From: Nipponacmea schrenckii
Lineage: Eukaryota; Mollusca; Gastropoda; Lottiidae
NCBI GenBank assembly: GCA_030562195.1
Contig: CM060203.1
Location: forward strand, 2,122,208-2,186,207
Length of the DNA stretch: 64,000 nt
Direction: 5' to 3'
Below are positions 1 through 13,627 of this stretch, piece by piece. How positions within the stretch are numbered: position 1 is the stretch's first letter; every line of letters starts with the position of its first letter. The notes under the pieces are model-generated. The model had not been told where the DNA came from. It ran no database searches and saw only the letters and a list, made by a program, of their open reading frames with translations. Both the position numbers and the translations under genes were made by a program.

Positions 1-248
1 TGATAATGTTAAGTTTTGTTAACACAAGAAATTTTCATCCGAAATGTAAAGTTTTGTAAGTTTCTTTGTAGAAATGAACATAATTCCCATCCCTCAAAGA
101 AAATCCATTCAATGATGTTTCAAACCTTGGCTGAAATTGCCACACTGTTAAAACAATTTTCTAAATAATAGCAGGGACCATTGCACATATTACCTTTCCA
201 TTTAAAAGTTTATAATAAATAATGTTTCAATGTGTTTTGTTTTGCATG

Positions 249-294
249 TCTTCATTAGCTCATAAAGTGCAGAAGCGTAGGATGTAAATTCCAT
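249..294 (+). repeat. Dispersed repeat fragment, copy A
   Basis: This stretch of about 46 bp reads TCTTCATTAGC, then CATAA, AGAAG and GGATGTAAA blocks. Recognisable copies occur at 3542-3588 (opposite strand) and 33293-33338 (same strand). The family is not known to me. It may be the conserved piece of an old SINE. Confidence 0.55.
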
Positions 295-2652
295 TTCATT
301 CCTAGTAGTGTAAAAGTTGTAAGTTGACCTATGAACTGTAAAGGTAGGTTGATTAGTCACTAGGAATAATAATAGTATCAGGAATTACCATGCCAGTACT
401 CTGTGAATCAGGCAAGCAATCTCTCTGTACCTTATAGTAATATAGAAATGATGTGCCTTTCAACTTGGTTTGGATTCCTGCCAGGTCTGAAACTTGATTC
501 CTCCAAATTTCTTACAGTACCTTAACACCAGGTAGTTCTTTATTTCTAGAGAAAAATTCCCACTGACTGTAATATGTATGAAAGTAACGAATATTACTGA
601 AGTTTTTCACATCAAAATCATATATATATATATATAAAATCTTTAATTTGTGGAAACCAATAAACCATAAAGATATAAATAGTATTATCTTTAAAGTTTT
701 GAAATATAAAATTCAAGAATTTAGGGCCCAAAGAATTGAGACTGACTCAATGTGATTAAAACGTAAGATTTGACGGGGTGAATTTTCTACGCAGAATTAA
801 GATTGTATATTAGTGACTGGATATGATTCACACACAATATGGTGAAAATATGTCAAATACAATACTCAAGTTTCTTACAATTCGATCAATTTTTACAAAG
901 AATGGGTCGCAAACAGAATTGTTAACCAGTTTTAAAATTTTACGAATCTTCAAATATCTAGTTCTGCATTATACTAATTGTAACAAACCGAAAAAAAACA
1001 ATTTTTTACAAAACATATATAAAACAGACACTGCATGTACATCGTTTAAAACCAAATGACTACTCATTCATTTGAGATGAAAGCATCTTGAAAATTGAAA
1101 TTAACAGGTATAAAGTTAAAAACAGAACAGCCTGCCAATTTTATAGATTTCACAGTTTCACAACTGTTAGTTTGAGATTTCTGATCTCTCCCAGAAGTGT
1201 TTCTGCTCATTAACCATCATTATAATAGTCATTTATTTCTACAATCCTATCAACTAGAAAGAACTGTATTACCTGTGAGATTTGTTTGCAATCTGGAGTC
1301 TGTGAGGTTAACTATTCTGAAAGTTTCTGACAGGTGTTGTAGAAAGGTAATAAGCTAGGATTTGAGTTGAAAGTTTGGTATTTTAAAAACAATTTATTAT
1401 TAGAAAGGTATACAATCTTAAAGGTGTGCTGTTTAAGCAGAAATTTACAAAAAGCAATAATGACAAACACCAACAATACCTTATAATTATAAGTCTCTTT
1501 CGGTCTAAGGAAGTGGTACATTTTTTATGGAACCTCTTATAGGTGGCAATTCAGATGACAAAATGAGAGCCTGAGTACTACAATAGATTATGATGTAGAG
1601 TTATTAAAACAGAACGTGAAACCTGTGGTTATAGTACATTATAAATTATGTACATATGTTATTTAGGGTGATATACCTACCTAGGTAATATTACAGTTAT
1701 ACTAGTTGTTATTGTCATCCTTAACTTCTCTCACCGATTTTCTCAGATGTCCATTTTCTAGGTCTCATTTTACTCATAAAACATGTTATGATTGGCTAAG
1801 AGTATAAAGCTGAGGATGCTGATTTTCTTCCTTGAGATTAAAAGATTACTGTCTAGATAAGGTTGTTATAAATGCTGTGTTCGTTATTTGCTGAATTGCT
1901 GTTGAAAAATATGATACATATGAAATTTTGCTCAGGAAATGAATTATAGGAAAATTGCTCTCACGATTTCATATAAGGTGAACTTTTGATAAAACATCAA
2001 ACTAAGTGATTGGATTACAATATTTATAGATGTTAAATAGTGAAAAGAATAGATATATTTTGTTTATTGCCAGTATTATATATATTTATACTTGAATTTA
2101 TTAACAAGGCAGGTAAATTGGTTGTTATATTTTTTATCCAGTTTATAGGTGTAGTAAAGAGGCTTCCTGAACTATTTACCTATTGGGATACTCAGAGCAT
2201 TTGATCTTTGCCTTCTTCTGAAAGAGGTGTATGGGGCTTAATGATTTTTTACTGTCATTTTGACTAAAACTACTAATGATAAATAAATAGCTTTTGTGAT
2301 ATTGAAATCTATTCAGAATTTCTATTACAGATAAACACACATCTGCTGGAAAATTGAAACGTTGCAAATAGAAGCAAAACTTTTCTGTACCTCTTTACAT
2401 TCCTTATAATAAGAGTATATAAGTGCTGCCCATTGTCACCCTTATTAAAGTTTTAGAAGTTTCAGATCGTGTATTGTTATTAAGTTTATCTATATTATTA
2501 ATATTTAACCACCCTAGTAGATGTGTAGTTAGATAAGTGAAGAATGTTGTTGTTTATGGGGTACGATGTAAATAATTATAAAGAGATTATGGTGATGAAT
2601 GGAGGTTATTAAAAGATTTACTAGAAACTTATTTTTCTTATTTGATGAATTA

Positions 2653-3006
2653 GGTTGTCCAGCCTTTAGGCTCCCCTTCTTTAGATTGTCCAGCCTTTAG
2701 GCCCCCCTTCTTTAGGCTTACCATCCTTTAGGCTTACCATCCTTTAGGCTCTCTGTCCTTTAGGCTCACAGTCCTTTAGGTTCTCTGTCCTTTAGGCTCA
2801 CAGTCCTTTAGGCTCACAGTCCTTTAGGTTCTCAGTCCTTTAGGTTCTCCATCCTTTAGGTTCTCAATCCCTTTAGGTTCTCTGTCCTTTAGACTCTCTG
2901 TCCTTTAGGTTCTCTGTCCTTTAGGCTCTCAATCCCTTTAGGCTCTCTATCCTTTAGGCTCACAGTCTTTTAGGTTCTCCATCCTTTAGGTTCTCCATCC
3001 TTTAGG
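2653..3006. repeat. 16-bp minisatellite, about 22 copies
   Basis: The stretch is a tandem array of a roughly 16-bp unit whose constant part is TCCTTTAGG, followed by a variable CTCACA, TTCTCC or TTCTCA segment. The first few units are more diverged (CAGCCTTTAGGC). It lies in the presumed upstream tensin intron and has no coding potential. Confidence 0.9.
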
Positions 3007-3541
3007 CTTGTTTCTCAAGAAAAGCAAGAAATAGTTTAGAATTGAAAAGCATTTGTTATATCCAATTGAAGAGTGGTATCAGGTATTCTGTAAGAATGAA
3101 AAATGCTCTGCCATTCAATGAGAACAATCGTTTTATGTTTTATCCATAAACAACAGGACAACATTGTGCAGGTGTTTTTTTGTTTTGTTTTTATACCCTC
3201 AGGGCTCTTTATGACATAAACCTATATAAAAACATATTCTGTCCAATTTCTTAATAGATGGTATTAGTCATGTCTGATATTATATTTCATTGGTATTTTA
3301 TCAAAGATAAGACTATCAGGAACCGTTATTCAAATCTAGTGCCAAACCAAATTGGAGATAACGTTACATATGTACACCTTACTTTATCTTGCTACTTTAA
3401 ACACAATCTAGATAACACCACATTCAGCTGGAACTGAAGAAAGATGGCTATTGGATTAGAAAATTTAGAATTCTTGGTCATTTTATTACTTAAATTCAGA
3501 TGTTGAATCATTTATTTAATCTCCTATAGATTGCATCACAG

Positions 3542-3588
3542 TGGAGTTTTACATCCTTATCTTCTTCCCCTTATGGGCTAATGAAGAC
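3542..3588 (-). repeat. Dispersed repeat fragment, copy B
   Basis: The reverse complement matches copies A and C, with blocks TCTTCATTAGC, CATAAGG, GAAGA and AGGATGTAAA in the same order. It is an isolated piece with no clear ends or target duplication. Confidence 0.5.
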
Positions 3589-6500
3589 AGTAGAAAAATA
3601 TTGTTTTTGAAACAGTCTTTAAAATACAAAACAATTCCATAGTATACTGCTCTAAGGTTTTCAATTTTATACAAAGTTTCAACAGATTACATTTTCTATA
3701 AAACATGCATTGAAGTGTATAATATACTGTAAAATTCGGTCATATGATAGCAGGAAATGCTAATTTAAAAAAGATATGAAAATACATCCTCCGTAGTAGT
3801 CTTGATTGTATATTTTCAGTCAATATTGGACCACAGCAAATAATGTAAGAAATCGGAGCATAATATTGTCATAAATACAAAATATAAAACATTAGAGCCA
3901 TATAAAGATATCTATGAGTAAGTTGATATATGGCTCTGTAGTAATTGTAGAGAGCAGCAGGGATCATTGCAGTTGGTTCATATATTCTAGTTTAAATGTC
4001 AGGCTAACATTTGTCTAAAACTATGTTAGATATAGACAGACACTACATCTTCATACCCCACATAATCATAATTAATCTGTCAAATTTAATTATATTATTA
4101 GAAATTATTCTATAGAAGTTATTTAGAATGGTGACCTTCTATAATTTAACATACAGTAATATCAGAGGCGTTGGTTTGTTTATTAACAATTGTTAGCTTA
4201 TATACAGCTCTACAAGTCTTTGATCATTGAGCCTTCAATTTGATGAACCAGTGAGGTTCTTTATATAAGTGTCAAAGGTTAAAACTTGGTAATATCACAT
4301 GCACAGAAAAATTCAGAAATGTCCAATATCTATGTAATGATGATGTTAACAGTTGCTTATGAAAAACATTTTTAAAAATTGTTCTTAGTTTGTGTTTATC
4401 ATTTTACAAGTAAGCATGGTTTTAAACTTTAATTGATTCACAATGGATCAATTCTTTGTAAGATATTGTTTTCTTTTCTTCATTCCTACACTTTGTAAAC
4501 TCTAAAACTTGGCATTATAAACTCAATATTCAGAGATTTAAGTGATTTTTTGACCTTGATGGAAGTACAACAATACTTAAAAATATGTTTTTAATCAGGT
4601 AAAAAAACCTTGTTTGGAATAACGTGCATCATTTGTTTTTAATTTACCATTTGTTGATATTATTAGGTGTCTTTTAACCAGCTCTTTTATCTACTAGTAA
4701 CGTGAAATGGAGGTACAAAAAAACCTATATTTCTACCTATTTTTATCTGAACTGTAAATTAAACATAAAGAATACAGTGATGATACTGCCTTTCTGCGGA
4801 GTATATTCCTGTGAATGGCCATTTTGGCATCTGCAGGGAATATTAACACCAGGTGGCAGAAGCATGATAGAGAGTAATATAGAATCAGAGTAATAGTATA
4901 TACCTTATATTAAGTGTAACTTAAAGTGGTATATGAAGATTTAATAAATATTTATGTAAATTATTTGAAAATATGGCAAAAGAAGGAGATAAGGAAATAT
5001 TCCAATAATGACAAAATGTTTGTTACAATGTCTTATGTGTTATATTCCCAACAATTCTGACAATCCCTCTTTAATTTTGTTCCAAAAAATAATCTGCATC
5101 TCATGAAAAGATCAGTTTTAAGCAATTGCTGCTACTGGATTTATGCAATTTTAATATTATGTCCATAAACTTTGTGGTTATGTTGCTTTAATGGGGTTCC
5201 CTACAACTAAAGCATCGTACCTTATAAATCTGGGTTAGCATATACACCAATCTTTTCTATACCTCACTTTACCTCTCTCCCTGCCAGCCTGCCAGCCTGG
5301 CGTACTGGTTAATCATTTGGTCTGCATTAGTTGGCCGCCTGCCATTTAGACCTTGGTATACATTGTTGAAATAGCTATTATTAGATCTATGGGAAGGTAC
5401 AGGGGTTGTGATATACTTAGCTCTAGGAAGAAGGCGACTCTACCATCATTTGAGGCAATCAGCTACTAGCAACCACTTGCCACAGTGTTCCAAGGGGATA
5501 AAGGTGTTTTCTGGCTATATTCTTGTGGATTTTTAGCAGAATTTTCGTGATTTCGAGAGTAAGTATTTATGTGAAGGAATCTTTCAGTGTCTAAAGAACG
5601 TTGATGTGTTTTTTAAGAGAATTTTGTGTAGAATTTAGCAGCCATTTTTTCTGTGATCTATTTATAGAAAGGTGATGTTTTTCTAATGGATTCCATTTTT
5701 GTGCAACTATTAAGCTGAGTTATAATTGGATGAAGAAGTTTCGTTAATGCCTGGATGGAGTTTATATGGAACAGTTTTTTGAACTTGTAAAAATAGTGGC
5801 ACTTGAAATAGTGGAACGCAATATGACATTTGACAAAGTCAGGATTTTAATTAAGTTTAATTGATTAATTGGAGTATACAGGATTCTTAGTATTTAAATA
5901 CCATTATAAACTCAATCACTTGTCCATTAATGCTGTATAAATTAAAAATCCTACAATTAAACTCTGTTATTACGAAGAATTTTAAAACTAGTAAGATAGC
6001 GGGTATTCTTAATATTAATATATGGTCAAATTAAGGGTTGTTGATTTATCTCTATTGCTTGGATTGTGCCATGGGTCAGTCTATATACTTACATATAGTT
6101 TTAAAAGGAATATGAAAAAAAAATCCATTCTATATAAATCATTTAACTACCGACATGTTTCAATCAAATTTTCTAAGCAGATTACATCGAAACCTACTTA
6201 AATATATATATATCAACATTTTTGGACAAGATGTAAGATTTTAAGATCTTTGCATCCCTTCAAGAACCTGGAATTATATTGCTTCTACTGTACATCATTG
6301 TCTTGGTGTCTTTCAGTAACAAATCATAAAAATACGTAATGAAAATAATAATCCTTGTATATCAAATTTTTTAAATGGATTGATGTTAAAAGCATTACTT
6401 GTACATCTTATCTTCAGATTGAAGTGTAAAAAGATGTAAAACAGAACAGGATGTTCAGATTTTAAAAAAAAACCAGAACAGGATGTTTCTATCTAGTTCT

Positions 6501-7407
6501 ATCTAACCAGTAAAGACTTACTGTTTATCAATGATAGAACTTACAGATAGTAATTAATTTTAGAATTTTTTAAATCAAAGATCAAGGGTCCTTTAAGTTA
6601 GAAGATAATATTTTATGAATATCTTGTTAGCATTTGTTAAGACATTTGAAATATCAGTGCAGTTTTCTGTCCTCACTTTTCAATTCCTGATTTTTTAGGG
6701 ACATATTTGGACATTGTTTTGGGACATATTTGGATATTGTTTTAAAATCTCTTGAAAAGTAATTTTTGGATTATCCAGAAAATAGGATTGAACCAATATG
6801 ATATTCCTAACAGAAGCAGAAATCCAACAGCCACACAGTCACCACAAACATTAACAGCTAGTTTGGATAAAATTGAGATTTTAATTCTGTATTTAATATA
6901 CATTCTTATATTTATAGTGAAAACAGTAGTAAAAATTCTCAACAAAGGTCAAAGTTGAACAGAAATAATTCAGGTTATTTTTACATGTGTTTTGTGTTGT
7001 TATTTTCTGTAAAAGAGACATACACTGTTGGTAGAAATATCTCTGAATCTGTACAGTAGGAATCTGTGTGATGTTTGACACAATTTTAGCTTGGGTTTGG
7101 TCTGAAACTAAGGTTACAAAAGTTGAATAATTTGTGTAATATCTTGGATCTTGAACCTTTAAATGGTGGTAAGGTTGTACGAATGATTAAACATTGGTCC
7201 ATCAAAGTGGTCGATGAAGTATCTCATGTAAATTGTGTGGCATAGTCTGGGGATGAGATCATTAGTATTTCAAAATTGTGTTCTGTTGATTTGAGAAAAC
7301 CTGTTTCAGTTAAGCTCTGCATTTCATTAACAATCTCATCCTGTTTTGACTATAATTTGATTTTGGTATTTTTATATGATATGAATCGGTTAAGTCTGAT
7401 ATATATT

Positions 7408-7486
7408 GTAGGCCTATAAACTACATCCTTATTGTTTCTCTTAGAACAGCATTCTGATATCAGAAAAAATAAGGATATAGGCCTAC
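7408..7486. repeat. Small foldback hairpin
   Basis: GTAGGCCTATA followed by CATCCTTATT on the left is mirrored by AATAAGGATATAGGCCTAC on the right. This gives an imperfect stem of about 20 bp around a loop of roughly 35 bp. It could be a very short MITE remnant or a fortuitous palindrome. No target duplication is obvious. Confidence 0.6.
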
Positions 7487-7890
7487 ATGGTTTTAAGTTG
7501 TTTGTTACATTCTAGAAGTCAGAGTTCACATATTTTGAAAATTGTTTACCAGTTTTATTACCTGAGGATGCTTTAATTGGTTTCTTAATGCAGGAATGAG
7601 TCAGTTTAGTGTTTGTGAATCAGAGATGTGGCGGCCATATTGGTTGCTAGTGTAAGTTCAGATATTCTAGAAGTTCTGAGTTCATCATCAAAGGTAAATA
7701 GTTTAACACCAGTGCTGCCAATTAACTTGAGAATTCCAATGTACAGTGGTAGTCAAGTCATTAACCATACATCAGGATTGAATCTAAATACTGAGTCACT
7801 AAAGTAAACATAATTTACATGGATTATAACTGAAGTTATTTGGATCTAGTATTGATGGTATGGATTTCCTCTCAAATCCATGTATCCACC

Positions 7891-8315
7891 CTCTAGAATA
7901 TAACCCAGAGTAAGATGATGTCTGGTGTTTCTATACACAGACAATAGTAGGTCTACGACAGAGGACCACTCTAGAATATAACCCAGAGTTAGGTGATGTC
8001 TGGTGTTTCTATACACAGACAATAGTAGGTCTACGACAGAGGACCACTCTAGAATATAACCCAGAGTTAGGTGATGTCTGGTGTTTCTAACACAGACCAT
8101 AGTAGGTCTACGACAGAGGACCACTCTAGAATATAACCCAGAGTTAGGTGATGTCTGGTGTTTCTATACACAGACAATAGTAGGTCTACGACAGAGGACC
8201 GCTCTAGAATATAACCCAGAGTTAGGTGATGTCTGTGTTTCTAACACAGACAATAGTAGGTCTACGACAGAGGACCACTCTAGAATATAACCCAGAGTTA
8301 GGTGATGTCTGGTGT
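7891..8315. repeat. 78-bp minisatellite, about 5.5 copies
   Basis: Six starts of the block CTCTAGAATATAACCCAGAG lie at 7891, 7969, 8047, 8124, 8202 and 8278, so the unit is 76-78 bp. The copies differ by single substitutions and 1-2 base indels. Open frames on both strands here exist only because the unit lacks stops; they are not genes. Confidence 0.95.
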
Positions 8316-8599
8316 ACAGATGACAGTACAATAGTGATCCATCCTCTGGTATAACCTCTAGCAAATCAATTTTACACATAATCAAAAGAGTCAGACTTAT
8401 TTTTGGGCGCTGATTAAGTGATGATTCTTTTAAATAGTATTTAGAGGTATCAGACTATCCTATAGTTCTGGTAATTTCACGTGGAATTTAGATGAGTTGG
8501 TTATTTAAGATAATGACAGGTGTTGTATGGTACTTCTAGAATCTTTCATGTGGAGTTTAGACTGTTAGTATCACTTAAATCTGTTCAAGCAAAATAACC

Positions 8600-8903
8600 T
8601 TAAAGGGATAATAGGTCTTAGAACGAACATAAAATTTTAAACTTGGCCAATAGAAGCTCTATTCATCAGTGAATATACCTGCTGCCATAACTAACATACA
8701 TAAAATAAATAATTACCAAAAAAGCAAGTAATTACTCATAAATATGCATTTGATTACTGAAAAACACTTAATAAGTTTTCCAGATTTTAAGGGATTCTGT
8801 TATTGTATGACACCAGGTAAGTTCACTGATGAATATATTCTCATATTGACCATTCTTGAGAACTTATATTTTATGTCCATTCTAAGATGCAGTTTCCCTT
8901 TAA
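8600..8903. mobile_element. Foldback (MITE-like) element bounded by TTAA
   Basis: The two ends are imperfect inverted repeats of roughly 80 bp. The left arm starts TTAAAGGGA and carries CTTAGAACGAACATAAAAT; the right arm carries ATTTTATGTCCATTCTAAG and ends TCCCTTTAA. TTAA stands at both borders, which would fit the piggyBac target preference, but AGGGA is not the usual piggyBac terminus. No transposase is present. The superfamily is an inference; the palindrome itself is directly visible. Confidence 0.7.
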
Positions 8904-10558
8904 AGCATTTGATCCCTCTATTTGGAGTGAATCACATGATGCAGGTAGTCCATTTGTTACTCACTGTTGCCAGTTGGCTGAACAGATTCTGTACTCTGAT
9001 TTTACTATCATACAGAAATGGTTTAGGTTGAATTAGAATTAACAATCTCATACAAGGATCTAGCAGCATCTTTTCTAATCTAAGCCAGCATAATTACATC
9101 TATTGAATCATCTGATCCAATCAATCTCTGGGTTATTGACCTCGGCATCTGTTAGTAGAATGGAATTTTAACATCAGGTGTGGAGTTTTGACTGACAGTA
9201 TCCTATAGTTATTCCACTCTAAATCTCAAGCTTAACTGTTCTTAACATTCTAGGTTTATATTGGTAATAGCAACATTTGGAAAAATGAAATTCTTATTTG
9301 AACATAATAATTAAGCCACTTGCGAGTTTCAATTAAGCACCTCTTTCAGAGAGTCTACGTAGCTAATTATTTTTATCTTGATGGTTGTTTAGTCTGTTCA
9401 TCATCCAATCCTACATAATAATTATAAGGAATTGATGTCCTGTGGACAATCAGCATCTCTTTCAGGGAGTGTGTATGACTAGGAATGACAATGGATACTG
9501 TTATTACCAATATTGGAGTATATCTTAACAGTGTAATGGTTTAGTTTCGAACAATTATTGTTATAAATCAGATTTAAGTCATTACTTTTCATTTCCTAAA
9601 TAAATAGTGTTTTAACAACATATGTTTTAGGGTGACCTACTGTTGGTTTATATATGTCTGTATATTTGGGTGTTGTTCATCTAATTTACATATTACAATT
9701 TATGACTATAACCTTTCAAGGATTACTATTATTACATTAAAGTTGGCATCCTCCGTCCTAGAATCTTCACTGTTAGACTTATTACTCAGTTTATATTTAA
9801 TGAATAAGCGAATAAAACACCAACACCAGCTTGTCTGAGACGATTGGATTTCACAACCACCTTCTCGTTCGTCATTATTACAGCTTTAACATGGTGATAA
9901 TACAAGAATAATTATGTTTATTCAAAACTTAATATTGTCCAATCAAATCTCAGCAAATCAAATATAATCACTCGCTATAGATGTTTTATTCTCATTTGCA
10001 CAACAAGGACACGAAGTATATTGGTCTTGGTTTAATATAAGTTCTGTAAAGTCATTTTCCATACCCATATTTGGGATACAAAATTATTTTCAATATCTTC
10101 AAATATTAATTTTTCAACCCAGTTTTCCCTTGTTTAAATCACCTTTAAGGTGAGAAAATGTTTTAACAATTGCCATGCGTTTTTATAGAATAGTTATAAT
10201 TTTGTAATATAAATGAGGAAACTCACCTTTAAGATATTTTCAGCCGTATTTGACAGGTAAAATAAATTACCCAACTGCGCACTTAAACACTGTTAATATG
10301 CATATTTTTGTCTGGTGTTTATAGTAAATCATGTTGAAACAATGTTATACTGTCCTATTATCGGAGAATCAGTGTTTTTGTGATAAACAAGATAACAACA
10401 GAAGTATTGTACCATTGATTGCTCTGTGTTTTGAATAATTATGTTATGTTAAAGTCTATTTTTGGGGGAATAAATATTCTAAAGGTGATCAATTTTGGAT
10501 ATAACACTTATTTTACGGTGCAAGTTGAGAAATATTTTAACTTTATAGTGAGATTTAT

Positions 10559-11487
10559 TTTAAGAGATATAATAGTTTGTGTTGTCAAGAGATATAATAT
10601 TTTGTGTTGTTGATATCAAGAGATATAATATTTTGTGTTGTTGATATCAAGAGATATAATATTTGGTGTTGTCAAGAGATATAATATTTTGTTAATGTCA
10701 AGAGATATAATAGTTTGTGTTGTCAAGAGATATAATATTTTGTTAGATGTCAAGAGATATAATAGTTTGTGTTGTCAAGAGATATAATATTTGTTTGTTA
10801 ATGTCAAGAGATATAATATTTGTTAATGTCAAGAGATATAATAGTTTGTGTTTGTCAAGAGATATAATATTTTGTTAATGTCAAGAGATATAATATTTGT
10901 GTTGTTAAGAGATATATTTTGTGTTGTTAATGTCAAGAGATATAATATTTTGTGTTGTCAAGAGATATAATTTTTGTTAATGTCAAGAGATATAATATTT
11001 TGTGTTGTTTATGTTAAGAGATATAATAGTTTGTGTTGTCAAGAGATATAATATTTTGTGTTGTTAATGTTAAAGAGATATATTTTGTTAATGTCAAGAG
11101 ATATAATATTTTGTGTTGTTTATGTCAAGAGATATAATATTTTGTGTTGTCAAGAGATATAATATTTTGTTTGTCAAGAGATATAATATTTTGTTAATGT
11201 CAAGAGATATAATAGTTTGTGTTGTCAAGAGATATAATATTTTGTTAATGTCAAGAGATATAATATTTGTGTTGTTAAGAGATATATTTTGTGTTGTCAA
11301 GAGATATAATAGTTTGTGTTGTCAAGAGATATAATATTTTGTGTTGTCAAGAGATATAATATTTTGTTAATGTCAAGAGATATAATATTTGTGTTGTTAA
11401 GAGATATATTTTGTGTTGTTAATGTCAAGAGATATGATATTTTGTGTTGTCAAGAGATATAATAGTTTGTGTTGTCAAGAGATATAG
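10559..11487. repeat. Variable 19-26 bp AT-rich minisatellite
   Basis: This array of about 930 bp repeats TCAAGAGATATAATATTTTG, with spacers alternating between GTGTTG, TTAATG and combinations of the two, so the period varies from about 19 to 26 bp. Some copies read AATAGTTTG in place of AATATTTTG. It is non-coding intronic sequence. Confidence 0.92.
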
Positions 11488-12814
11488 TTGTATAGAATAT
11501 GGACCAGTTGATGATTTTTATGTTTATTTTATTGGATAACATGAAAGCACTAAGGAAATACTACTGGAGTAATAAATTACTTGAAAAAAGAAATTTAATC
11601 TTTACAAATAATCTTGATAATTGAATTTAGAATCTAAAAATATTCCCCAAGATTTAAAATAAATCTGATTTGGTGAAGTGGCAAAACAGAAGAAATACTG
11701 AGTGTAAGAAAATATCCTGTGTTACTATAAATAGAATCTACAGCTTTCTGATTATCTTATAGCTATATATAGCTGACTGGTTATTGGTGCCACTGAAACA
11801 CTCTGCAGAACTATAGAGTATGGTGAACTGGTGGTACCATTAAATCACCTGTATTTTATTCTCTGATAGTTGGAAATACAACAAAAGTAGGCCCGTGCCA
11901 CTGGTGGTTGTTATGGTGGAATTGTTTTTACCAAATTTTCTTTATTTCACACTGCATGGTAACGCTTGTCTTGTCTTCAACAGAAAAGTAGTCACAAATT
12001 GTTTACTTAATAATTTTATAATAAGGACAATCTCGAAAGTATCAGGGGTACTGTCTGAAAAACCCTTAGGTAGAATGTAAACATTGACATGGGGCCTGTT
12101 CACCTTGCAGGTTCAAACCTTACTAATTTCTTGCCTTTCGTGTGAGGTAAAAAAAATAGTCCCATCTAATAGAAGAGTAAATATTATTGACTTAAGAGTG
12201 GAAGTATGCCAAATTTCTGCCATAAATTATTCATTGACATTTCAAGGCAATATGCCGTGAATTATTGCCGTGAATTATTGCCGTGAATGAAAATATGAAC
12301 TGATTTATAATAATATAATTATAAAACTAAATATATGATAAACATAGCTAGCCTTCGGATATAGCTTCTGTTATGTCTACATCTGTCTACACTGCAAGAA
12401 AAAAGTAAAGTTATTTCACCAATTCTCTGAGAAGTCCTGATGCCCTCCCTACAAGCCACTTGGTTATTAAATGTGACATCTGTATCAGATCCCATAGCTG
12501 ATAGTTTAATCCAGTATAAATCTGAACAATCTGTAGTCATATTTCTAAGGTCTGGTTGTGAAACATTATATCTACTACACTTATACAAGTCAACATTAGT
12601 GCTGTAACAAACTTAAGAATGAGATATATGAAAGGTTGAAAATTTGGCAGTAATTAAGATCATAATTAATAACTGTTAACGAATTAATCCCACATGTTGG
12701 CATATTAAGTTAATAATAATAATAATAATAGAATACCATGTGGTTCTTCAATTAGAAACCAACTCCTATATTAAAACATGTCATACAACTGTTGACAACC
12801 TAAATGAAATGAAT

Positions 12815-12965
12815 TAAGACAGAAGACTGAATAAACGAATGAATAAATTGATGAATGACCTGGGTTAGAAAAATGAATGAATGAATGTAATAATGAACGA
12901 ATAAATGAATGACCTAGGTTGAATAATGAATGAATGAATGAATGAATGAATGACCTAGGTATGAA
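12815..12965. repeat. (GAAT)n microsatellite with interspersed GACCTAGGT
   Basis: Imperfect GAAT/TGAA tetranucleotide runs are broken three times by GACCTGGGT, GACCTAGGT and GACCTAGGT, suggesting a longer unit of about 50-60 bp that contains the tetranucleotide run. A short AAT run lies just upstream at about 12711-12733. Confidence 0.85.
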
Positions 12966-13085
12966 TGAAAAGGGAATATGTGTAAATGTGTGGATCCGCT
13001 TAATAAAATCAAATTTCAAATTTTGTGGATGTGGATTATTAATGTGGAATTAATATCTAAAGTTTAATTTTTTCATTATTTCCAG

Positions 13086-13154
13086 ATCCACGATTTCCAG
13101 AAGTAGGAAAAGTTGAGTTTGTTTTTGGTCCAAGATCTGATGCATTTGTTTCTG
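13086..13154 (+). CDS. Tensin exon 1 of window: end of C2 domain
   Basis: A TTTCCAG acceptor and a GTAAGT donor bound 69 bp that encode DPRFPEVGKVEFVF and the following residues. This corresponds to the last strand of the PTEN-type C2 domain in tensins (family pattern DxxFPExGKVEFVF). The exon starts with two bases of a split codon, so the transcript continues upstream of the window's annotated part. Both flanking introns are phase 1. Confidence 0.93.
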
Positions 13155-13516
13155 GTAAGTGCCTACCTAACCCTAACCATCTTCAACAAGTGTGGATTGT
13201 TCATCTCCACCAACAGGGAAGTTTGACCGGTTTAGGGCCATAGTGTGATATTTCCCCAGTTTCTCTTCTCTTATATATAAAATATTTATATTTTTTTGTC
13301 CTGATAATCACCTATCTTATGGCACAACCCCCCCCCTCCTTTCCCCCCGACCCCACCTTTGGCTATATTCTTAAGTTTTTGAAACCCTACGTACCTTGTT
13401 ATTAAAGAAGTGTATTATACTATACTATATTCCCTTGTGTTTATTTAAATATGTGCTCTCAGCTTCTAAATGTTGTTCCAATCTGATATAAATTAATAAA
13501 CTGGTATTTTTTACAG

Positions 13517-13627
13517 TAACTGGTTTTAAGTCGGATGTTACAGTACCTGTAGATGAAGGTGATGATCGACTTGTTAGATCTGATTCCTTTGAAAACTTTA
13601 ATAAATTAACTGATGGTCAAATAGACA
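13517..13627 (+). CDS. Tensin exon 2 of window: post-C2 segment
   Basis: Borders are TTTTTTACAG and GTAAGT; 111 bp in phase 1-1. It encodes a short acidic segment with DDRLVRSDSFENFN, matching the conserved DPLIRWDSYxNFN-type stretch that follows the C2 domain in tensins. Confidence 0.93.

Larger units (their letters stand above)
1..13085 (+). other. Presumed tensin intron (or upstream gene region) with no supported exon
   Basis: The first tensin exon I can place begins at 13086 in the middle of a codon, so at least one more exon lies upstream and this stretch is most simply a long intron. I read both strands for exons of the phosphatase-like and C2 domains and found none. It contains short tandem repeats (about 2653-3006, 7891-8315, 10559-11487 and 12815-12965), a TTAA-flanked foldback element (8600-8903), a short hairpin (7408-7486) and two pieces of a dispersed repeat (249-294 and 3542-3588). 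An alternative first exon cannot be excluded. Confidence 0.6.

Noticed and set aside
5270..5556. Possible alternative non-coding first exon of tensin ending at a GTAAGT-like donor (about 5551)
   Set aside because: The stretch is somewhat less A+T-rich and ends in GAGAGTAAGT, but there is no promoter element or start codon in a usable frame. Only transcript ends could support it.
7846..8385. Three ORFs on both strands
   Set aside because: All are readings of the 78-bp minisatellite.
8744..9031. 95-codon plus-strand ORF
   Set aside because: It begins inside the foldback element, has no supported splice borders and resembles no family.
11094..11334. ORFs on both strands with repeated RDIIFCVVKRYN-type peptides
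   Set aside because: They are produced by the variable AT-rich minisatellite at 10559-11487.
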